Positions 20,701 through 28,400 of a DNA stretch of 34,643 nucleotides are shown here, piece by piece (the stretch's first letter is position 1; each line of letters opens with the position of its first letter). The notes below the pieces were generated by a model. The model did no database searches, had not been told where the DNA came from, and saw only the letters and a list, made by a program, of their open reading frames with translations. The DNA is from Ectocarpus siliculosus (Eukaryota; Sar; Phaeophyceae; Ectocarpales; Ectocarpaceae), in assembly GCA_000310025.1 (NCBI GenBank), contig FN649728.1:3632958-3667600 (forward strand), written 5' to 3'. The position numbers were made by a program, and so were the translations under genes.

Positions 20701-23700
20701 CCGATCCAGCATGGTTGACATGCATATATATATATGCATGTATGGACACAGCACTACACGGGTAACGTTGGGCGCCGCCACTCCCTCTTGCCTGTGCCGT
20801 GTGTGCGTGGGTGTGTTGTCTGTTGTGTCTCAATTGCGATGTGTTTCTTGCTTGAACTACTACTACTACTGCTGTAACAGCAGCGGTCGCGCTTACCAGC
20901 CGACCAAGCCGACCAACCAATCAATGTATGCAGTAAGAAGACGTCAGGCTTCAGCGGGATGAGCCGATGAAATACACCGCGAGCACAGGGAGGGTGATTG
21001 AGTTGGACGACACAGCAGTTGTTAGCACTCGCTCCTCCTTCCATGATTGATGTCAAGGGCGTGTCTGTGTGTGGTGTTGCTGCCTCTCTCCTCCGCCCGC
21101 TCAGCGCAGCGCCACACATCATGGGCACATACATGCATATATATGCATGTCAACCATGCTGGATCGGTCTCGCTTTCGTAGCGTGACCCGTGCATGTGGC
21201 ATATAGACTGCAGCAAGCAGTGGTGCACGGGGTATTATTGTACGCGTGTGCATGTATGTTTCCAAACGGAACAACTGTGCTGGGGTAGTGCCCGGCCATT
21301 CATTGTTGATTTAGAGCGGAAGAGTTGATGGTTGGTGTTGTTTGGCAGGGGCGGAAACTGATTCCTGCCGCGTTGCCATGGTTATTATTGGGTGGGAAGA
21401 TTCGCCGTTTGGTACCCCATGGTTGGAGAGGAAAAGGAGTTGGGAAGATTCCTGCGGGGGAAATGATTGATGAATGGGTCTTATTTCCCGTCAGGTCAGG
21501 GTACACTTCCGAAAACAGGGTACAGTTGGTGAGAAAAGTAGACACAGCAGGGTATACCCTGCACCTTTTCGGACGTACCGGGGTGAAATTGGGCGCTGAC
21601 CAATCATATGAATGCATTTACTGCTGTTAAGGACTGTGTACCCAGGTGTGTCGCTTTTCGACCAGGGTATACCCTGTTGTGTCGTTTTCCCTTATATAGA
21701 TATGCAGGTAGAACGCTACCGTGAGAGTGAGTTCCTGAAGAACCTTTTCGTCGGGTTCGTCTTACTGGAGTCTGCTCTACGCACGGCTGCCATTTCGTCA
21801 TGTTCGTCTCAGTCAAGTGCTGATTCGTGATTTTCTTCTTGGGCGTGTTCGTCTCAATCAAATGCTGACTCGTGAACTACTTCTTCGGCGTGTTCGTCTC
21901 ACTAACAGTGCTCTGATTCGTGTGTCAAGACGGACGAACCTTGGGGAACGCGACGAGGTATCGTTCTCCGCCCACCACCGCGATGCGCTCGGCGTAGCAC
22001 ACCAGCTCCTTGCCAGTCTTGGGACACCCCAACGCCACGGGTTTCGACGCCAGCTCATCTGAAACCTGAACAAGAGGGATGAAAAGTGTTCGTCCGAAGG
22101 GAAAAAAAACATACCAGGTGTTACCTAGAAAGCATCGGCGGTGGTTGTACTACATAATGGAAGCACACGAACAGAGACACGTGTAGTGCTTCGAAGTAGT
22201 AAAGAGGACGTCAAGTGCAACGACACAAAAACAATAACGACCGGCTAGAGGGATGCAGAGGAGAGGGGTAGAGGGGACGGCTGTCGAGCTCAACATGGGG
22301 GCGACAAGAGAGGGACACGGCGTCCCCGGCTTTGGTGGGATGTTCACATGCGAATCGGCCTTCGGCAAGGCTCCATCACGCGTGCACCACACGCCGAAAA
22401 CGGAATGACGGCCTACAGCACGTCCGCAGGCGGCATGAGGGCACACGTAATTGTACCCCCGAAAGAGCTACGAGAGGCCTTCTGTACCAAAAGGAGGCAC
22501 GTGTTGCCATTTTACCGGCGGGATAGGTACTCCCTCATCATTTTTTTCTCATGTCTTGTTTGAAGGGGGGAGGGGGGGGGCTCGTGGCTCGTGGCCGCCA
22601 CGCAGGAAGCAACCTAACCAGCAGCCTTGACTATTTTGCTGAAACCTGCTACACACAGGCGGTGAGACCAGGCTCTTCTTCCATTCGGGCCTGATACGTA
22701 GACTGGGCGCGTCCTAGAACCTGACGACAAGCAACAAAATCACACGCCAAACGAGACCATAGTCAGGCAAAAGACTGACTGCAGTTGAAAAAACACGCCG
22801 GGTCAGGGCCCCAAAAACAATTCATCGTGATTTTTTTGGTTGCCGTACCTCCTCAAGGGAATCCTTGACGACTTTCTTCTTCTTCATCGTCAACGCCCCA
22901 CCCGCCGCCCCTCTCCTGTCTCTCCTCGCGTAGCCCACCCCACCCCGTCGGCTGCTGCTGCTGCTATGTTGACACGTAGAGGACGACCACCAACCGCCTA
23001 CTGCGCCGCACGTGGGCCGCCGCGAGGTGGGATTGACGAAAAACGCCTATTTTTTGTGGAAATCGGATCCAAGCAGATTCCCGCGCGAGTGAAAGAGGAA
23101 GGGGGGGAGGAAGGAGTGGGGTAAAAATCAGCAGTGCACTGTAGACTGCCCTGTTGCGTGAGGATTCCACCATGTAGGCTGTTTGTGGTACTTGGATATG
23201 AGTCCGATCTGTGCATCCTCTGTGGGGGATACGCGTATGGGAAGTATGGGTGTGATGGGTATGTATGCAGTTGAGGTCCAAGTGCGGGGCCTCCGGGTGA
23301 GCACACGGCGGTGTGCTCCCGGCACTTGCCTGAGGGGCTCGCGTGGCGGATACCAGCTTGCCTGAGGGGCTTGCGTGACGGATATATATAATACATGGTC
23401 CTTTTTCATCTGCTGTTCCTGGGATAACATAGTACCCAGTCTCAACACCACAGACCGCTGAGGGCGGCAGTGCACACTAACACGATATATCGAGTGGAGC
23501 CTAGCATGGTGAGTCCGAGTGGAGCCTAGCATGGTGTGTGNNNNNNNNNNNNNNNNNNNNNNNNNNNNNNNNNNNNNNNNNNNNNNNNNNNNNNNNNNNN
23601 NNNNNNNNNNNNNNNNNNNNNNNNNNNNNNNNNNNNNNNNNNNNNNNNNNNNNNNNNNNNNNNNNNNNNNNNNNNNNNNNNNNNNNNNNNNNNNNTGGGT

Positions 23701-25201
23701 ACTATGTTATTCCAGGAACAGCAGATGAAAAAGGACCATGTATTATATATATCCGTCACGCAAGCCCCTCAGGCAAGCTGGTCACCAACACGCAAGCCCC
23801 TCAGGCAAGCTGGTATCCGCCACGCGAGCCCCTCAGGCAAGTGCCGGGAGCACACCGCCGTGTTCTCACCCGGAGGCCCCGCACTTGGACCTCAACCGCA
23901 TACACACCCATCACACCCATACTTCCCATACGCGTATCCCCCACAGAGGATGCACAGATCGGACTCATATCCAAGTACCACAAACATAGGCCACAAGAAA
24001 GTGCTGGTGTGGGGCTGGGAGACCATGGCCACCCCTGCGTGCCGGTCATGGGGACGGCGTGGTGTTCCAACCAAAAAGGGCTAAAATAGTCGTAACTCTG
24101 AACTCAACCGGGTTAGGGGGGAGAGAGGGCAGAGATGTGTGCCCGTGTGTCGGGCGGACTTTTCTTGTTCTCCCCTCGCCTGTGGACGTAGACAACAGTG
24201 CGATACGGACGTTAGACCGTTGGGAGGATGTCACGACCGCCAATCGTGGTGACTAACTACTGCTGCATGTTCAAGTCCCCGCAGTTTGTTGCGTCGGGGT
24301 TTGGATAGACACTTCTTTTATGCATATCAACACACGAGTTTCCAGCCAGGACAAACTACTTCTGTGCCTCTAGGAACGGACGTACTTTTGTACAGGCTCA
24401 AGGTTGTCTCAAGGTACGCATGAGTATCCATACTGGAAACGTAGGTTCATGGAACTGAAAACTGCAGCTAAAACTCGAAGTAGAACAAAGTGGTTTCTCT
24501 CCACTCACTGAAAAGACTTCAGCGCATCCCTTTCGACTGTGGCGATATCTCGAACGGGTAGTCTTTCGGTGAGGTTGTGGGTCAACTGTTGTAGGTACAT
24601 ACATCAAACAAGCGACCAGTGAGCGCGCGGGCTGTTCACCGGTAGTCGTTCTGTGCGTATATATATATTTCCTTAATATAAGGGGGCGCGAAGTAGAGAA
24701 CACACCTTTTGTTGCGATTTGGTGCAACGACGTGCGTTCAAAACAAACGATTCAACACCCCCACCCACGGTGGCATGCGCTGTCCACGTGGTTCCAAGGG
24801 TTTGTGATTTAGCTGAGTCCAAACGTTGACCGCACATCGCACCGATTGCCTCACGGAGTTCAACCCGCAACTGCTGACCGCAGATTTTGCTGAACGGAGA
24901 AGATACAGCAGTGCACAATTCACAGCTTCTCAAGCATCGCGAGTTGGACGGAAGCTCACAGCAAACTTACACACTTTACGAGTTGCAACGGCCTGCTGCA
25001 GCGTTAAAGTTTGAAAAGCTCGGCAACGTGTGACATGATAGTCTACATACACGGCGGTCGCTACCCGAGGAGAAACGGCGACAACCTCACACATGACGGC
25101 AGCCGGTATTGCCTCCCTTCCCGTCCAAACGTCAATTACACGCTCACCTGTGAACCACGGAAGACATAGCAACACAGGAGCAAAAACAAAGCTCGCGCCA
25201 T
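17746..25201 (-). CDS. Plastid-targeted DUF1292/DUF3727-type protein, 7 exons, 287 aa
   Basis: Exons on the minus strand: 25201-25148, 23046-22849, 22065-21940, 19913-19777, 19099-18898, 18223-18128, 17796-17746; phases agree throughout. Residues 1-18 (MARALFLLLCCYVFRGSQ) are a signal peptide followed by AFFVNPTSRR, an A-F motif at the expected cleavage site, then a Ser/Arg-rich transit peptide to about residue 78. The body has LVCYAERIAVVGGERYLVAF and DPAVAIAF (DUF1292-like), then TPTTLTVQGLNEL and VELLGEFLLEGE joined to EFLIVRFLEPILILAKE, typical of DUF3727 proteins of cyanobacteria and plastids, whose function I do not know. A Glu/Asp-rich insert of about 45 residues sits between the halves. 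The terminal exon (17 codons) is the least certain, and the donor at 21939 is non-consensus (GTTCGT). The first intron contains an assembly gap. Confidence 0.82.
20031..20165. repeat. Short tandem repeat beside the foldback element, about 40-bp unit
   Basis: 'AGCAATGAA(A/G)CAC' followed by 'ATACGAGCGTGTGT' occurs twice (from about 20031 and 20071), and the first part recurs near 20148. It lies in the third intron of the DUF3727-type gene. Confidence 0.6.
20176..20745 (+). repeat. Left inverted arm of the foldback element
   Basis: Matches the reverse complement of 21133-21692 with few differences (for example near 20226, 20408 and 20569). It contains two copies of the palindrome CAGGGTATACCCTG and an AT repeat at the inner end. 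Confidence 0.9.
21133..21692 (-). repeat. Right inverted arm of the foldback element
   Basis: Reverse complement of the left arm. The inner end differs by a shorter AT repeat. It ends CGTTTTCCCT just before the TATATAG duplication. Confidence 0.9.
21801..21921. repeat. Tandem repeat, 45-bp unit, 2.7 copies
   Basis: Units start at 21801, 21846 and 21891, each beginning TGTTCGTCTCA and containing TGCTGA(T/C)TCGTGA. It ends about 20 bp from the exon at 21940-22065, on the donor side of that exon in the minus-strand gene. Confidence 0.85.
23541..23695. other. Assembly gap, 155 N
   Basis: Undetermined bases. Translations across it carry no information. Two copies of CGAGTGGAGCCTAGCATGGT (starts 23491 and 23516) stand just before it. 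Confidence 1.
23740..23845. repeat. Tandem repeat, about 32 bp, three copies in the right arm
   Basis: Copies carry 'ACGCAAGCCCCTCAGGCAAG' or, in the third, 'ACGCGAGCCCCTCAGGCAAG', and the first two are followed by CTGGT. The inverted counterpart at about 23325-23385 has two copies. Confidence 0.8.
24046..25147. other. Rest of intron 1 of the DUF3727-type gene
   Basis: No exon was found in either strand here. It contains one copy of dispersed repeat family B (about 24546-24575, ATCTCGAACGGGTAGTCTTT). Some minus-strand frames begin with Met and hydrophobic residues but do not join in phase to the next exon with an A-F motif. Confidence 0.5.
25148..25201 (-). other. First exon of the DUF3727-type gene: signal peptide
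   Basis: Eighteen codons, MARALFLLLCCYVFRGSQ, then a donor GTGAGC. It joins in phase 0 to the exon beginning AFFVNPTSRR 2.1 kb away. The join recreates the signal peptide/A-F motif structure, which is the main evidence for the pairing. The intron between crosses the N gap, so the link is inferred. Confidence 0.7.
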
Positions 25202-25469
25202 CCTTGCTGGAAGCCCGTCAGACAGCCCCCCTGGTGCACTGCACACGTGGCTGTGCTGTTGCTGTGAGCAGGTGAGTTGCGCTTGAATGCTGGGGGGGCG
25301 CGCGTTGGTATGTTCCAACAATGAGGTGGGGATATCCTCGTGCGGAGTCCCCGGGGACTGCGCCGCATGATCGGGTCTGGGGTGCTCCCTGCTGCCTGCT
25401 GCCTGGGTGTAAAGCTTGTGTCTCTCCTCTCTCTACTCGGTCCCTTGTGGAGGGACATCACTGCAAGAG
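25202..25469. promoter_or_regulatory. Shared divergent promoter region between two plastid-protein genes
   Basis: Only 268 bp separate the start codons of the DUF3727-type gene (minus, 25201) and the reductase (plus, 25470). Promoters and 5' leaders of both must lie here or overlap the genes. The side facing the reductase has a pyrimidine-rich stretch, TGTCTCTCCTCTCTCTACTC, at about 25420-25439, the kind of tract often near transcript starts. No TATA-like box is evident. Confidence 0.55.
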
Positions 25470-28400
25470 ATGCTGGGGATTCTTCTTGCAGCACATGTGA
25501 CTATCTCGGTGCTGGTCCAGGGCGAAGCATTTGTGGTGAGTTCCTCTCCCGGCAGCAGCAGCACCAAGGCGATCGTGGCATCATCATCACGCCCGCACCG
25601 GCAGCGGTCCCAGCGCCCCACGGCGACGACAATGGCGGCAATCGTTGGGGGAGGTCGCATCGGGTGTGCGTTGTACGTGAGTTCCTATGAAGACAAGGGT
25701 ATTATCGCAAAAGTGGGTTTCGTTTTTCATCGCAAGTCCTGATAGATTGGGCGCAGTCGGTGTGTTCAAGTCGCCTAGGTTGCTCATGTGTCACGATGGT
25801 TCGTCCTCACGTCCTCATCACGCGTCTTGCGTACATCTCCCGTAAAGGCCAGCAGTTCAGGAGGCACCGCCCGGGGTACATGGGTTCGGTGAGGTTCCAC
25901 CAAATGATGAGGCGTTGAAGAAGCCTTGATCCCTTCCTCGTAGCATGTTGCGTAGTTTTGGACCTGGGTTGCGCCGTGCCCGTGCCAGATCTACTTAGTC
26001 TAAACATAACAGATCCATGATGACAAACGGGTGCTTATCCAAAACTGGACTCAAATCAACTCTTTAACGAAGTACTGAAATCAACTCTCTGAGCGAAGCA
26101 AGTGCCCTTTGGATTGCTTCCAGGCCCACCCCACGGTGTATCGTCGTGGTTTGCATGCCTTCCGCGTGGAACACGGACTTCAAGAAACACACTATAGCCG
26201 TGGTCGAGATATACTTACATACTTACGCCTGTGAAACGACAATCAATCCTACGTCATGTGGGACGCTGTCCAACAGCGATACAACAAGTATCAAATAGCT
26301 CGGTCCCCGAATATCTCGGTCCCTCGGTTGGGATTTGAGAACACTGCTGTCATTGGTCTCTGTGAAAGGGGTTATGCCTTGTTTCGTGGGTGCGTTATCG
26401 TACGGTACCCGGCAACGTCGATCCTGCTGAAACCCGCTCGGTTTTGTGTTTGTCACCCTGCACCTAGTTGCGGGCCTATTAACCCGCACGTGTTTATAGT
26501 GGTCCGACCAATTAAGCTTCGCTTCCCACAAATGCTGCCGTCGCACCCAACACCAACGTGTATTTGTGGTTATTTTCGTGTTCCGGGTTGTTTCGCGGTA
26601 AAAACCGTTGACGACCTGTGTGTGCTCCGTGCCATCCCGACTACCGGCACGAATGTTCCTGATCACGGCAAACGATCCTAAGATACATGCGACGTACCAC
26701 AATACAACCAAGAGACACAGTGAAGGTCAGCAAAAAAATGCAGGAAACGCCAGATGAAACACTACAAGGCCAAGGGGAAATTTAGAAAAACGTAAACTCA
26801 TGCTGCAGGAAGGTCATCGTTGCGTTAATTCGTTAGTAACCATAGCGCGGTAACTTTGAGGTTGAAATACCCTAATCCTACGTCCACAATTTGTTCCGTT
26901 GTTGGGGAAGGCAGGATATGGGCGGCGGCGGGGACACCCTGGTCGGACGTGGTGACATCATCCCCGATGGTGACGGACCGATTTACGTGAGTACATAAAA
27001 CAAACAACTTCCGCGGGCCAGCCGTTGTGCGATTTTTGTCGACAATGTGTACCTGGGTGTCCTGATGCATGGAATGCTGTTTCCGGAAGCTGTTTTTCGC
27101 TTTGAACTGATTCAGTTGGGTCTTGATGCAACGCGTGCTCGGTGTGCTTGTTGCGCGTGTTGATGGATCCGCCAGGCAAGCGTCACTGGCCGACCACAAG
27201 CGTTGTACACGTAGGTATTGCTTTGTGAAGCACGGCCGAAACCGTCGAGCGATCTGCAAATCTCAAGCCAGACCCCCCCCCCCGGTCGACTCGATCTCTC
27301 GATGCCCGCTTAGATCTAATTTTGCTTATATATTTGCGTGTTATGATGTACTTCGTATTTCTTATAGAGTAGAGGACTGGTTCTGTATGACTCCGAATCG
27401 GGGATCTTCAGGTGTAGCCCAAGGCCATACACAGGGCAGTTCGAAGCAGGAAGCGAAGGTAGTCAGTGTACTCCGAAGAAGGAAACATGGACAACTTTTT
27501 TTTTTTTGCGTCAGTGATTGCTCGTTTTCCCTCAACTCTCTTAAACTCGTCCACCGTATACTGAAAAGGTTTGCACACGGAACGATGATCTGGAGGACGT
27601 AATCTCGCGCACGCCTCCGGCTCGAAGAGAGGACTTGGTTTTCCTGCAGAACGGCGTTTTGGGGCCTCTGCTCGAGAAGCACGGGCTCGCCAAGAACACT
27701 CAGGTGGGCTGGCCGACTCTTGGCACCTGTGCTCTTTGCTATCATGATCATGTCTCTGGTGTGGTGTTTTGATATTTGTTTAGACGTCTGGTGGTCGATC
27801 CCGTCCTGTTGCTTACTGTATGGGTGCCTTGCATTGGAAAATTGAACAAAATTTGCTCGCTCGGCAAGGGACGGGCGTTGCATGTAAGTAAAAAACGGCA
27901 TAGGTTTGGTATGGAGAACTGCGACAGCACGGAAATAAGGCACCCATACAGTAAATGAATGACACCACACCATCATCCGACTCCCGCGCTCCCGATATGC
28001 CTCTGAGTTTTCTTTTTGGCGATTGCTGCCGTGGAACATGCATTCGCTCTCTCGAAAGCAGCACATAAGCACATCTGAAGTCCGCTGCAGAGTCATGGTT
28101 TAGGTACACCGGTCCGTTCAGTGTTCCCATGATCATTGTTCTACGACGCCTTGTTTCTGGGTGCAGCAGTAGTCTATCACGTAGCATCCACCGGGGGGCC
28201 GGAGATGTCGTTGATCCGTAATTCCGCCGAGTACACATATAAAACACCGCGTGTACTACCGGCGTGCTGCCTGCGTACTCGCTCGCTGCCTTTGTATCGC
28301 CTTACGCCAAACAACCCACGTCCGCCACCAGGCGCTGATATACTTCGCGGTGTCGAAGAAAGGAGAGCCCCCCATCGATGGCATCACCGATGCCAACCCG

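Larger units (their letters stand above)
20176..21692. mobile_element. Foldback-type element, 1.5 kb, with terminal inverted repeats of about 560 bp
   Basis: Arms 20176 to about 20745 and about 21133-21692 are inverted copies about 99% identical, seen for example as the same open frame on plus (20251-20568) and minus (21617-21300). The ends read AGGGAAAACGACACAACAGG. A 7-bp direct duplication, TATATAG, flanks it (20169-20175 and 21693-21699). The unique centre of about 390 bp has no transposase frame, so it is non-autonomous. Long arms and a 7-bp (perhaps 8-bp) duplication suggest a Mutator-like or foldback element, but the superfamily cannot be fixed. It sits in the third intron of the DUF3727-type gene. 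Near identity of the arms implies a young insertion or arm gene conversion. Confidence 0.88.
23180..23986. mobile_element. Inverted-repeat structure around the assembly gap, possible transposable element
   Basis: Left arm 23180-23443 and right arm 23696-23986 are inverted copies with some length differences. The outer ends are TGTTTGTGGTACTTGG and its complement, and TAGGC lies on both sides (23175-23179 and 23987-23991), like a 5-bp target duplication. Each arm holds 'AAGCCCCTCAGGCAAG' repeats, two on the left and three on the right. The centre is unknown because of 155 N. It could be a terminal-inverted-repeat element, or partly an assembly artefact of a palindrome. It lies in intron 1 of the DUF3727-type gene. 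Confidence 0.65.

Noticed and set aside
23519-24089. Open frames crossing the N gap
   Set aside because: They exist only because undetermined bases are read as open; the rest is the tandem-repeat arm.
25416-25469. Alternative upstream start of the reductase
   Set aside because: It would add 18 residues before the hydrophobic core and weaken the signal peptide; the ATG at 25470 gives a typical one.
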